A stretch of DNA of 8,619 bases from Thermoplasmata archaeon (GCA_021811925.1 JAKAPY010000066.1:1-8619), one strand, 5' to 3'. Positions 1-7,084 are shown, counted from the first letter of the stretch. Numbers and translations are program-made. The notes: generated by a model not told the origin, from the letters alone.

Positions 1-1162
1 ACCCCGACCTCTTGAAGGCATCCACCGCGAACATTATGTCGTCCCTGGAATGAATTGCCGAAGGCATCAGCCTTATTCTGGCCGTTCCCTGCGCAACCGT
101 GGGATAGACGATTGGCGAGGCGAGTACCTTCTCCTGCTCATACAGCATCCGGCTCAGTTCAACGGTCTTCTTCTCATCCTTCGTCATCACAGGCGTGATA
201 GGCGTTTTGCTTGTCCCCGTGTCGAAACCCGCCCTCCTCAGTTCATCCTTCAGTGTAGCCGAGTTTTCCCACAGCTTCCTTATTGGCGAGTCATCCTTCT
301 CCATCAGCTCTATCGATTTCAGCACCGCCGCGGCATCGCCCGGGTTCAGAGCGCTGCTGAAAAGGAATGGTCTCGCCCTCTGTTTCAAGAGATCTACCAG
401 TTCGCTCGTTCCCGCAACGAAACCGCCCATGCTGCCTATCGCTTTTGAGAAAGTCCCCATTTCAACATCCACTTTACCCGCCAGGTGGAAATGGTCCACT
501 ATCCCTCTGCCGTGGTCTCCCAGCACACCCTCGCCATGAGCATCATCGACATACACCATGGCGTCGAATTCAGTCCCAAGCTCGGCTATCTCCGGCAAGG
601 GCGCGATGTCGCCATCCATGCTGAACACACCATCGGTGACTATGAGTGCCCGTTTCCCTTCCTTCCTGTGCTGCACAAGCTGTTCCCTCAGATCCGCTGT
701 ATCGAGATGTTTGTAAACTGCCCTCTTGGCTGAGCTTAACCTGACACCGTCGATGATGCTTGCATGGTTGAGTTCTTCACTGAAGACTATGTCATCCTTT
801 CCGACCAGGACAGGCAGCGTGCCTGAATTGGCAAGCAGGCCGCCCTGGAATGTAAGGCATGCTCCCATGTGCTTGAATTTCGCAACCTTCTCCTCCAGCC
901 TGAGGTGAAGCTCATTCGTGCCCGCAATGCTCCTCACGGCGCCCGCCCCAACGCCAAGACGTTCAATGGCATCAACAGCCGCCTTCTTCACTTCCGGGTG
1001 GTTGGCATAACCGAGATAGTTGTTGCTGCAAAGATTGAGTACCTTCTTCCCCTCTATTGTGACCCATGCCCCTTGCGAGCTCTGAAGTGCGCGGATCGGG
1101 ACATATCTTCCTGCGTTCTTCAGTGCCTGGATTTCCTCCGATATCCAGCTGAGTTTTGTCAT
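1..1162 (-). CDS. kbl: 2-amino-3-ketobutyrate CoA ligase (glycine C-acetyltransferase), 3' end cut off
   Basis: This PLP enzyme cleaves 2-amino-3-oxobutyrate with CoA to glycine and acetyl-CoA, the second step of threonine breakdown in the cytoplasm. I translated the minus strand from the ATG at 1162 and found one uninterrupted frame of 387 codons running off the left edge. Family length is about 395-400, so only about ten C-terminal residues are missing. The alpha-oxoamine synthase landmarks are present in order: CSNNYLG near residue 50, NHASIIDG with His133 (stacks on PLP), YVDDAHG with Asp207 and His209, and TFSKAIGSMGG with Lys240, the expected Schiff-base lysine. BioF (8-amino-7-oxononanoate synthase) is the close alternative, but the divergent threonine dehydrogenase next door makes Kbl much more likely. 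A TATA-like box about 30 nt before the ATG implies an almost leaderless message, and I see no Shine-Dalgarno sequence. Confidence 0.93.
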   Translation of the reverse strand, partial: MTKLSWISEEIQALKNAGRYVPIRALQSSQGAWVTIEGKKVLNLCSNNYLGYANHPEVKKAAVDAIERLGVGAGAVRSIAGTNELHLRLEEKVAKFKHMGACLTFQGGLLANSGTLPVLVGKDDIVFSEELNHASIIDGVRLSSAKRAVYKHLDTADLREQLVQHRKEGKRALIVTDGVFSMDGDIAPLPEIAELGTEFDAMVYVDDAHGEGVLGDHGRGIVDHFHLAGKVDVEMGTFSKAIGSMGGFVAGTSELVDLLKQRARPFLFSSALNPGDAAAVLKSIELMEKDDSPIRKLWENSATLKDELRRAGFDTGTSKTPITPVMTKDEKKTVELSRMLYEQEKVLASPIVYPTVAQGTARIRLMPSAIHSRDDIMFAVDAFKRSG

Positions 1163-1185
1163 CCAAATCAGACTTGACTCAGTAG

Positions 1186-1198
1186 GATACTTAAATAA
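1186..1198. promoter_or_regulatory. Shared AT-rich core promoter for kbl (minus) and tdh (plus)
   Basis: The 82-nt space between the two divergent starts holds one clear AT-rich block, ATACTTAAATAA. Read on the plus strand, CTTAAATA (1190-1197) would place transcription start near 1220, giving tdh a leader of about 25 nt. Read on the minus strand, TTATTTAAG (1198-1190) would place it near 1165-1170, a few nucleotides before the kbl ATG. No second AT-rich block is visible. That one element serves both directions is my inference. Confidence 0.5.
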
Positions 1199-1244
1199 CT
1201 TCTCGGTATCTCATGAATTGCAAACTCAAGGGGCTCCCGAAAAG

Positions 1245-2198
1245 ATGCAGCAGGCGCATGGCAAACTTCTAATCACCGGTTCAAGCGGACAGATAGGGAC
1301 TGAACTGACTGGAACCCTCGTGGAACGTTATGGTGCTGATCGAGTCATTGCCACGGACATTTCGAAACCGGGCAGGAAGGACTGCAATACAGCAGCACTG
1401 GATGTCACAGAAGCCGATTCGGTCAAGAATATTGTGAAGAAGGAGGGCGTTACCACAATAGTGCATTTGGCAGCGATTCTGTCTGCGAAAGGGGAGAAAA
1501 CGCCCGACTTCGCATTCGATGTAAACGTAAACGGCATGAGAAATGTCCTCAGCGCTGCAGCCGCAGTTAGCGGAGTGAAGCTCTTCTTCCCGAGCACCAT
1601 TGGCATATTCGGCGCTGACACGCCCAGGGACAATGTCCCGATAGAGACAATCACCCGGCCGACAACAATGTACGGCATAACAAAACTCTTCTGTGAACAA
1701 CTTGGTGAATACTATTTCAGGAGATACGGCCTGGATGTGAGAGGTCTGAGGCTGCCGGGGATTGTGAGCTACAAGACGCCACCCGGAGGAGGAACCACCG
1801 ACTACTCGATAGAGATGCTGAGGGCAGCAGCCGGCGGCGAAAACTATACATGCTTCCTCAAAAAGGAAACAATGCTGCCCATGATGTACATGCCTGACGC
1901 ACTCGGCGCGATCGTGAAGCTTCTGGAGGCACCGTCATCCGCCCTCGTGCACAGGACAAACTTCAACGTAATGGCATTCAGCTTCTGCCCCTCCGATCTC
2001 GAGAACGAAATAAGAAAAATTAATCCAGGTTTTTCTGTCAGTTATGCCCCTGACGAAAGGCAGGAAATCGCCGATACATGGCCGAGATCCCTCGATTCGA
2101 GCGCGGCTGCAAGAGAGTGGGGATTTTCTGCGAAATACACACTATCTGAAATGGTCAGGGATATGCTCATGAACCTCGCGCCCTTGCCGGAGAAGTAA
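1245..2198 (+). CDS. tdh: L-threonine 3-dehydrogenase, short-chain (SDR/GalE-like) type
   Basis: Oxidises L-threonine to 2-amino-3-oxobutyrate with NAD+, feeding the divergently encoded Kbl. It is 317 aa from the ATG at 1245. The Rossmann motif GSSGQIG is at residues 12-18 and Asp38 follows strand 2, which favours NAD+ over NADP+. Catalytic Ser117 lies in PSTIGIFG and the YxxxK pair is Tyr143/Lys147. GTTDY and LPMMYMPDAL are hallmarks of the Thermoplasma and Flavobacterium-type enzyme, not the zinc-dependent medium-chain Tdh of E. coli. The frame stays open back to a TTG at 1218. I prefer ATG 1245 because the TATA-like box puts transcription start near 1220 and family members start close to the Rossmann strand. 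A weak AAGGGG precedes it by about 11 nt. No defect is visible. Confidence 0.95.
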   Translation: MQQAHGKLLITGSSGQIGTELTGTLVERYGADRVIATDISKPGRKDCNTAALDVTEADSVKNIVKKEGVTTIVHLAAILSAKGEKTPDFAFDVNVNGMRNVLSAAAAVSGVKLFFPSTIGIFGADTPRDNVPIETITRPTTMYGITKLFCEQLGEYYFRRYGLDVRGLRLPGIVSYKTPPGGGTTDYSIEMLRAAAGGENYTCFLKKETMLPMMYMPDALGAIVKLLEAPSSALVHRTNFNVMAFSFCPSDLENEIRKINPGFSVSYAPDERQEIADTWPRSLDSSAAAREWGFSAKYTLSEMVRDMLMNLAPLPEK

Positions 2199-2226
2199 TG
2201 ATTCCCCGGTAGAGCAGCTAACAAAA

Positions 2227-2234
2227 CTTAATAT
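2227..2234 (+). promoter_or_regulatory. TATA box for tRNA-Leu(GAG)
   Basis: CTTAATAT is centred about 31 nt before the tRNA 5' end. At the usual archaeal spacing of about 26 nt, transcription would begin about 5 nt before the mature tRNA. It lies within 40 nt of the tdh stop. Confidence 0.5.
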
Positions 2235-2261
2235 GTATGACGCATTGCGCATTCATCGCGT

Positions 2262-2346
2262 GCGGAGGTAGCCAAGCACGGTCAACGGCGCGAGAATGAG
2301 GGTCTCGTCTCGCAGGGGTTCGCCGGTTCGAATCCGGCCCTCCGCA
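2262..2346 (+). tRNA. tRNA-Leu, anticodon GAG
   Basis: An 85-nt class II tRNA. The acceptor arm GCGGAGG pairs with CCTCCGC, with discriminator A at 2346. The D stem is GCC/GGC. The anticodon stem CGAGA/TCTCG encloses loop ATGAGGG, in which T33 precedes GAG, so it reads CUC and CUU leucine codons. A long variable arm of about 14 nt fits Leu. The T arm is GCCGG, loop TTCGAAT, CCGGC. No CCA end is encoded and I see no intron. Ser also has a long variable arm, but the anticodon is decisive. Confidence 0.96.
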
Positions 2347-2421
2347 TAGTCTCTTGTGGAAACGGCCAACCCTCTGAATCGGATTTACATTCATTCCATC
2401 TTGGATAGAGGAGCCTCATGA

Positions 2422-2865
2422 CTATTTCACTGGATAGGGAGTGGCATTCACAGTTTTCCCGCTGAGTTTCTCAACTATTTCCAATAATGCGCGAATCTCA
2501 TCCTCGGTAAGGTTGTTCAATTTTCTTGTCCCGATCTCGTCGTGGCTCTTCTTCGCCCTGGAAAGGAGGCGTTTCCCCTTTGCTGTTATGGTGATGAAAA
2601 TCACCCTGCGGTCCCCGGGCTTCCTAACCCTGCTGACAAGCGCTCTGCTCTCAAGCCTATCGGTAAGCAGCGTCGTGCCTGCCCTTGTCATGAGCAGTTC
2701 ATCCGCGATTCTGACCATCGGCGAAGGGCCAACCTCTTCAAGCCTGGCAAGGGTTCTATATTCCATGAGAGAGAGGTCGAACTTCTTGAGGTTCTGGCCG
2801 AATTCTTTCCTCATGATACTTACCGCATCCGCAAACCTCATCCATGCATCGAGTGACTGTGACAT
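2422..2865 (-). CDS. MarR-family winged-helix transcriptional regulator
   Basis: A likely dimeric DNA-binding repressor that responds to small aromatic or acidic compounds, as is usual in the MarR family. It is 147 aa from the ATG at 2865. The winged helix covers roughly residues 30-105. The signature is KPGDRRVIFITITAKG, matching the DxRxxxVxLTxxG wing motif, after a recognition helix around MTRAGTTLLTDRL. The frame stays open to an ATG at 2922, but ATG 2865 has a near-perfect Shine-Dalgarno GGAGGTG nine bases upstream and begins just after the transporter stop, so the longer form is unlikely. It is the second gene of a two-gene unit and probably controls the upstream transporter and itself. 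The ligand cannot be read from the sequence. Confidence 0.9.
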   Translation of the reverse strand: MSQSLDAWMRFADAVSIMRKEFGQNLKKFDLSLMEYRTLARLEEVGPSPMVRIADELLMTRAGTTLLTDRLESRALVSRVRKPGDRRVIFITITAKGKRLLSRAKKSHDEIGTRKLNNLTEDEIRALLEIVEKLSGKTVNATPYPVK

Positions 2866-2869
2866 GTGC

Positions 2870-4660
2870 CTAAGCACCTCCCCCTGATCCTTCGTTTTCC
2901 GCAGGTTCCTCTGCCGATGCACCCTCTATACGCTGAGACTGCAGGGGGTTGCCTGAACCTGTCACGAGTGCTTTCCTGCCCTGCTTGCGTGACTGCGGTT
3001 CCTCGTCAACACCGTATACATAAGCCCTGCCTCTGAGCAGAGACACTACTGCCGCCACCGCGGAGAGGACAGCGCTGATGACGAATGCTTCTCCAAGCGC
3101 TCCCATGAAAGGGCCTGCTATAACCTTCGGGAACCAGTCCTTGCTTGTAATCATTGCGAGGGTCGATGCCGAAATCGTCGATGAGAGCTGCGGGTAGGAA
3201 TTGAGCATTGCCTGGACGGGGTTGAAACCCAGGAATGCTGAGAAAAGGGCGCCTGTCGGTGGGAGCGAATCCACGGCGGCGGTGAGCTGGGGGGATGCGC
3301 CGGCTGCAATCAGTGCGGTATGAAGAGTTCCAGGAAGGCTCGAAGAAAGAGCATCGATAATAATGATGAAGAAAACTGCAATGCTGATGGTCTGTCCGCT
3401 GTTTTGTATTGTGGCAGCCATGCCAGATGCGGCGCCTCTCGATTCAGGCGGGACGGAATTCATTATCGACGCGGTGTTTGGGGCGGCAAACATACCCATG
3501 CCCATGCCCTGCATCAGAAGCAGGATGGCAAATTGCCAGTAGTGGAAGTTGTATGGAAGCAGAAGCATCAACAGGAACGATATTGTAAGAATCACCATGC
3601 CTATTGATGCGAGGCTGCGCGCGCCGTGCTTGTCTGACAGCCACCCGCTCAAGGGCCCCATTATGATGAAGCCTATCATCATTGGCATCATGTATATGCC
3701 TGCCCAGAAGGGAGTTGACGCATAGCTGTAGCCGCGGAGGGGAAGCCATATCCCCTGCAGCAGTATTATCAGCATAATCATCACGCCACCTCTAGCGATC
3801 GATGACAGCAGACCGGCGGCATTTGCCATCGAGAAAATCCTCCGTTTGAAGAGACGGAGATTGAACATAGGCTGCTCCGCTTTCATCTCCACAAAAGGGA
3901 ATATCGCAAGCAGCAATATTCCCGCAGCCAGTGATGCTATGACCCAGGGGCTTCCCCAGCCCATTGCGCTAGTGCCGTAGGGCATCAGGCCGTATGTCGC
4001 CCCCACGAGAATCAGCGTCAGCCCGATTGCAAATGTAGAGTTGCCCCAATAATCTATCTTCTGACCCTTTGAAGGCCTGACTATCTCTCTCAGCCTGGAG
4101 TAGGACCAGACCGTTCCCAGGATGCCTACAGGAACGCTTACGAGAAAGACATACCGCCAGTCATATGCTGCGAGTATGCCTCCGAGCACAAGCCCCACCA
4201 GAGAACCTGCCAGGGCGGCTATCTGGTTGACTCCGAGTGCTTTGCCCCTTTCATTGTGCGGAAACGCATCCGTGAGTATTGCTGCACTGTTTGAGAAAAG
4301 GAAAGCAGCCCCTATTCCCTGAACTATCCTGAACAATATGATGTAGTCCGCAGCTCCAGTACCCGTCCCAGGTGTCAACCACAGCGCTATCGAGCCGATC
4401 GTGAAAATGAGAAAGCCGAGGTTATAGAGTCTGACCCTGCCGAAAATATCCGAAAGCCTTCCAAAGGTAACGAGGAGCGTGGCCGTCACAATATTGTACC
4501 CGAAAAGTATCCACAAGAGGTACTGGAAGGAGGTCAGAGGATCGATGCCTATTCCCTTAAATATGGCAGGCAGGGATATCAGTATGATCGTGCTGTTGAC
4601 CATTGCCATCATTACACCGAGTGTTGTGTTTGACAGGGCTACCCACTTGTAATCGACCAT
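2870..4660 (-). CDS. MFS efflux transporter, DHA2 (14-helix, EmrB/QacA) type
   Basis: An inner-membrane proton antiporter that probably exports toxic organic compounds; the substrate is unknown. It is 596 aa from the ATG at 4660. MFS motif A, GRLSDIFGRVRLY, is at residues 67-79. RIVQGIGAA around Arg111 is the helix 4 motif, and GSLVGLVLGG at 152-161 is the helix 5 antiporter motif, followed by WRYVFLVSVPVG typical of 14-helix members. The long hydrophobic run fits about 14 helices. A sizeable loop precedes the last helix, and there is a polar C-terminal tail of about 50 residues rich in Glu, Gly and Ser. The usual helix 1 motif LDxTIVNVALP reads VNSTIILISLP here, so Asp is replaced by Asn22. 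The frame is open to an ATG at 4684, but the TATA-like box sits almost on top of it, so 4660 is preferred. MarR follows after 4 nt. Confidence 0.92.
   Translation of the reverse strand: MVDYKWVALSNTTLGVMMAMVNSTIILISLPAIFKGIGIDPLTSFQYLLWILFGYNIVTATLLVTFGRLSDIFGRVRLYNLGFLIFTIGSIALWLTPGTGTGAADYIILFRIVQGIGAAFLFSNSAAILTDAFPHNERGKALGVNQIAALAGSLVGLVLGGILAAYDWRYVFLVSVPVGILGTVWSYSRLREIVRPSKGQKIDYWGNSTFAIGLTLILVGATYGLMPYGTSAMGWGSPWVIASLAAGILLLAIFPFVEMKAEQPMFNLRLFKRRIFSMANAAGLLSSIARGGVMIMLIILLQGIWLPLRGYSYASTPFWAGIYMMPMMIGFIIMGPLSGWLSDKHGARSLASIGMVILTISFLLMLLLPYNFHYWQFAILLLMQGMGMGMFAAPNTASIMNSVPPESRGAASGMAATIQNSGQTISIAVFFIIIIDALSSSLPGTLHTALIAAGASPQLTAAVDSLPPTGALFSAFLGFNPVQAMLNSYPQLSSTISASTLAMITSKDWFPKVIAGPFMGALGEAFVISAVLSAVAAVVSLLRGRAYVYGVDEEPQSRKQGRKALVTGSGNPLQSQRIEGASAEEPAENEGSGGGA
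2875..2881 (-). promoter_or_regulatory. Strong Shine-Dalgarno site fixing the MarR start
   Basis: GGAGGTG on the minus strand, nine bases before the ATG at 2865 and inside the last codons of the transporter. It is complementary to the archaeal 16S 3' end. This is the clearest ribosome binding site in the window, as expected for an internal gene of a polycistronic message, and it argues against the longer ATG at 2922. Confidence 0.75.
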
Positions 4661-4687
4661 ATTAGTTAAGCACTTGACAATCATCTA

Positions 4688-4696
4688 GTATAATTA
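4688..4696 (-). promoter_or_regulatory. TATA-like box for the transporter-marR unit
   Basis: On the minus strand the sequence reads TGTAATTATACTAG, with the AT-rich core at 4696-4688. Transcription would start near 4665, a few bases before the ATG at 4660 and downstream of the ATG at 4684. That is why the shorter transporter start is favoured. No Shine-Dalgarno precedes 4660, consistent with a leaderless or nearly leaderless message. Confidence 0.5.
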
Positions 4697-4744
4697 CATA
4701 TCTACCAAGCCGTAACCTGCCGAATATGAGTTTGTCGAAACGTA

Positions 4745-4759
4745 TCGATTCGGAATCGA
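4745..4759. promoter_or_regulatory. Perfect 15-bp palindrome, candidate operator
   Basis: TCGATTC-G-GAATCGA is a perfect 7-1-7 inverted repeat about 55 bp upstream of the transporter TATA-like box. Just beside it, GTTTGTCGAAAC (4730-4741) is a looser 4-4-4 inverted repeat. The size fits a dimeric winged-helix regulator such as the MarR protein of this unit. However, the position is far upstream of the core promoter, so a repressor role is not obvious. Confidence 0.35.
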
Positions 4760-4882
4760 AAGTTTGGGGAAACATGCTTAGCGTGTCCAGTCGAAGCATA
4801 TCTCACAGGGAAGTTGGCAGCATGAATCATTCAATTGGTGCAATATGGAGTCCTGGATATGCAAGACAGGACTTGTAACATG

Positions 4883-4901
4883 CGCTCGAGAATTTCGAGC
4901 G
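4883..4901 (-). terminator. Hairpin downstream of tRNA-Leu(CAG), possible terminator
   Basis: CGCTCGA-GAATT-TCGAGCG is a perfect 7-bp inverted repeat with a 5-nt loop. It begins 17 nt past the 3' end of the minus-strand tRNA and is preceded on that strand by a short TTT. Archaeal termination usually depends on T-runs, and the run here is short, so this may be a processing or stability element instead. The rest of 4697-4917 shows no gene. Confidence 0.35.
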
Positions 4902-4917
4902 AGAAATAGGTTGTGGA

Positions 4918-5002
4918 TGCAGGGAGGAGGATTTGAACCCCCGAATGCCTACGCAACCAGACCCTGAATCTGGCACCGTTGACCAAGCTTGGTTATCCCT
5001 GC
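4918..5002 (-). tRNA. tRNA-Leu, anticodon CAG
   Basis: An 85-nt class II tRNA on the minus strand. The acceptor arm GCAGGGA pairs with TCCCTGC, and discriminator A is at 4918. The D arm stem is ACC/GGT. The anticodon stem CCAGA/TCTGG encloses TTCAGGG, with T33 before CAG, so it reads CUG. The long variable arm fits Leu. The T arm is GGGGG, loop TTCAAAT, CCTCC, with one G-T pair. No CCA end or intron is visible. With the GAG gene at 2262 this provides two leucine CUN isoacceptors within 2.7 kb. Confidence 0.96.
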
Positions 5003-5030
5003 TGCAGGAAATGCGACTAGATCATTCCCT

Positions 5031-5039
5031 AATAAATAA
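5031..5039 (-). promoter_or_regulatory. TATA box for tRNA-Leu(CAG)
   Basis: TTATTTATT on the minus strand is centred 33 nt before the tRNA 5' end at 5002. It would start transcription about 7 nt before the mature tRNA, matching the spacing seen at the other tRNA gene. Confidence 0.55.
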
Positions 5040-5155
5040 CCTATCATTCACCCGCACCCGCAACTGGATGGTGTGTGTCCGCATTCGCAGCTTAGTTAAT
5101 ATCCGAAAGTTTATTTCAGGGTCAAGATGCAGCCAATATCAGAGAAGCGGCTGGT

Positions 5156-5377
5156 TCAGGCGCGCCTCATTATCTTCATCCAGCCGTTGCTCTCATAAAC
5201 TGCCAGATTGTTCTCACGCATGACTCGCTCAAACTCGTCCCAGCCAATGATTTCCAGCCGGTTGTTGTTGCCCTTTGTAAATTGCACCCCGGCAGTGCCT
5301 TTCACACGTCCCGGAACCAGGTTCTTGCTGACAGCCATCTCTTTAGCCTTTTCCAGTGATATTTCCTGCATGACCAT
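5156..5377 (-). CDS. Small uncharacterised protein, 73 aa
   Basis: I do not recognise this family. The product is 73 aa, soluble-looking and charged, with no signal peptide, membrane helix or cysteine. It begins with a short helix-like stretch (ISLEKAKEMAVSKN). A central part, LVPGRVKGTAGVQFTKG, looks like strands and turns. RLEIIGWDEFERVMRENN and LAVYESNGWMKIMRRA end it with a basic tail. I think it is real for three reasons: the composition looks like a folded protein, a good TATA box (5429-5438) lies upstream, and AGGA with GGGAG precedes the ATG at 5377. ATG 5371, two codons in, is an alternative start. It stands alone between a tRNA and a non-coding stretch, so context suggests no function. 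Confidence 0.72.
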   Translation of the reverse strand: MVMQEISLEKAKEMAVSKNLVPGRVKGTAGVQFTKGNNNRLEIIGWDEFERVMRENNLAVYESNGWMKIMRRA

Positions 5378-5428
5378 ATTTTCCTAACTCCCTATGCTTG
5401 ACCAGCCCGTATGGCTTACCGTTTCTTA

Positions 5429-5438
5429 GATATTTATC
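5429..5438 (-). promoter_or_regulatory. TATA box for the 73-aa protein gene
   Basis: GATAAATATC on the minus strand would start transcription near 5407, leaving a leader of about 30 nt. That leader contains GGGAG and AGGA before the ATG at 5377. The element is nearly symmetric (GATATTTATC on the plus strand), so it could also fire rightward into the structured gap. Confidence 0.5.
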
Positions 5439-5441
5439 ACT

Positions 5442-5675
5442 CTGGGAGACTTCCACGCTGGCCCTGGTATCCCTGAAGCCGTTAAAGTCCAACCATCGTC
5501 ACCAAGGACGCGATGTCAAAAGCCATCGCACCCAGTCACGAAGATGCGTGCTTATCGAAAGTCACTTCAATGCAGTGTGGGTCCCAAGCTGGTTGGCGCA
5601 CATAGCCAACCACACCATGACCTGCAACGATCATCATGCGGAATGCATGTAGTCGCTTCTCTGGCCGGGCCCTGT
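5442..5675. other. Gene-free stretch with three perfect hairpins
   Basis: No convincing protein gene is seen here; the open frames lack ribosome binding sites and recognisable content. Three perfect inverted repeats stand in a row. GCGATG/CATCGC (5510-5529) has an 8-nt loop. TGGTTGGC/GCCAACCA (5590-5612) has a 7-nt loop. CATGC/GCATG (5635-5649) has a 5-nt loop. A GC-rich GGCCGGGCCC block follows near 5663. This could be an unannotated structured RNA, decayed coding sequence or chance. Confidence 0.3.
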
Positions 5676-5707
5676 AAAAACTGGAAAATGAAAGGGTTTG
5701 GGGGGGG
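5676..5707 (-). terminator. Likely terminator of the MFS symporter gene, with a C8 tract
   Basis: On the minus strand the symporter stop TGA is followed directly by eight Cs, then AAACCC, then T-rich stretches CATTTTCC (T4) and AGTTTTTAC (T5) within 32 nt. T-runs on the coding strand are the usual archaeal termination signal. The following GC-rich CAGGGCCCGGCCAG could fold after the T-run, which is not the bacterial order. Confidence 0.5.
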
Positions 5708-7060
5708 TCAGTCTGAGTCTGCTCCCCTTTCGATGGCCATGCTGTCGAGCGTCCTGTCAAGCTGCTTTGTCCTGTTCTCCTTCACAAACATGAGCAGTAC
5801 CAAGCCGATGACGAAAGCTACCGAGGCATAAGCAAGCGAGTCTCCCAGTCCAACCATCTTGGTCAGCGCTGCAATGGCAAAGACGAGACCGGCGCCCGCA
5901 TATCTGCCGAGCGCGGTGATGAGGGCAAAACCACCGGCCCTCGCCTCAGTGGGGTATATTTCCGGAACCCAGAGAGAAAACACAGAGAAATCAGCCCCGC
6001 CTATGCCCAGCAGTATTAGCAGTGGAAGGAACAGGTACAGATTGTTTGATGTGTAAGCGATCCCGAAGGCGGTGACCAGGCCGATTATCATGAATGTCAT
6101 GAATATCGCAAGGGTGACCTTCCTTCCCATTCTCCTGACCATGTATGGCATGAGCAGACAGAAGAGAAGTGTGAATCCAGATATCGTTGTACCGCCAAGC
6201 ACCACATACCATGTTGCCGTTGTCTTGGGTAGCACCACACCAACCAGATTTGTAATCGCGGAAGGAGCAAACAGGGTACCTCCATAAAGACCAGTTATTA
6301 CAGGAACCATGACGAGCACCATGAGGATTGTCGTCCTCCGGTACCGCTGTGAGAACAGCGTTTTGAATGACAACGACATGTTCATCTTGTTGCCGAATCT
6401 CGCCTTCTTCTGCTGCCACACCTCGGGTTCCTTCGCCGCCAGCCTGATGTATGCGAGTATGACTGCCGGAATTATACCGATAAAGAAGATGATCCTCCAA
6501 CCCGATGTCCACCCGGTTGTCCCTTTGAAAACATATAGCAGAAGCAGAGGCGTCGTTACTGCGGCCAGAATGAAGCCCGCATACCAGGCGCTGTGGAATC
6601 TGCCTGCCCATATGTGCCTTGACTTCTCGGGGAACACTTCGGAAACCCCTGTACCGCCGATGAACCACTCCGCACCAAGCCCGAAACCAGCTATGAATCT
6701 CGCTATGCCAAACTCGGTCAGATTGAAAGATGCGCCAGACAGGAAGGTGCCAATAGCATACAGCAAAATGGCAATGCCCAGTGTCTTCATCCTTCCTACC
6801 TTGTCAGCTAGCGGGCCAAAGGTGAATGCAGTGCCCCAGCCGACTAGGAATATGGCAAAAAACACAAGCACATAATACGTCCTTTCCGCAATGGTCAGGT
6901 GAATACCGCTTGCCGGCATCAGGAATCCAAGAGATGCCACAATCACAAAGGCATAGATCGTAGTGTCGTATCCATCAAGCAGCCATCCGAAATAGCTGGC
7001 CCAGAACACATGTTTCGCAGAGGCATCCATTTTTTCCGCGGATGCAACAACCCCCGTCAT
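5708..7060 (-). CDS. MFS symporter, organic acid/sugar porter type (12 helices)
   Basis: A proton-coupled uptake transporter of the cell membrane, 450 aa; the substrate is not readable. Helix 1 carries FGWLLDGYD with Asp29 and Asp32, as in the aromatic-acid:H+ and metabolite:H+ symporters. Motif A is GPLADKVGRM at 82-91. Arg121 and Glu131 lie in helix 4/5 (RFIAGFGLGAEWF), and EVFPEKSR is at 141-148. The second-half counterpart, PEIYPTEARA at 366-375, is a signature of the SV2/AAHS/sugar-porter group. Hydrophobic runs fit about 12 helices, and the C-terminal tail is short and charged. The ATG at 7060 is chosen because a TATA box places transcription start almost exactly on it. The gene appears monocistronic, with a T-rich terminator after the stop. 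It could be a benzoate-, niacin- or sugar-type carrier. Confidence 0.88.
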   Translation of the reverse strand: MTGVVASAEKMDASAKHVFWASYFGWLLDGYDTTIYAFVIVASLGFLMPASGIHLTIAERTYYVLVFFAIFLVGWGTAFTFGPLADKVGRMKTLGIAILLYAIGTFLSGASFNLTEFGIARFIAGFGLGAEWFIGGTGVSEVFPEKSRHIWAGRFHSAWYAGFILAAVTTPLLLLYVFKGTTGWTSGWRIIFFIGIIPAVILAYIRLAAKEPEVWQQKKARFGNKMNMSLSFKTLFSQRYRRTTILMVLVMVPVITGLYGGTLFAPSAITNLVGVVLPKTTATWYVVLGGTTISGFTLLFCLLMPYMVRRMGRKVTLAIFMTFMIIGLVTAFGIAYTSNNLYLFLPLLILLGIGGADFSVFSLWVPEIYPTEARAGGFALITALGRYAGAGLVFAIAALTKMVGLGDSLAYASVAFVIGLVLLMFVKENRTKQLDRTLDSMAIERGADSD

Positions 7061-7084
7061 GTCGGCGTGATATACAAGATCATG

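Noticed and set aside
50..1177. Several plus-strand open frames and a minus-strand frame at 972-1166 across the left end
   Set aside because: They lie over kbl, whose intact 387-codon frame carries all family motifs. The overlapping frames have no recognisable content.
5159..5166. GGCGCGCC palindrome at the end of the 73-aa gene
   Set aside because: It is part of the last codons; an 8-bp palindrome there needs no special explanation.
5536..5760. Minus-strand open frame of 74 codons overlapping the symporter 3' end
   Set aside because: It starts inside the symporter gene in another frame, crosses the C8 tract and terminator, and resembles no protein I know.
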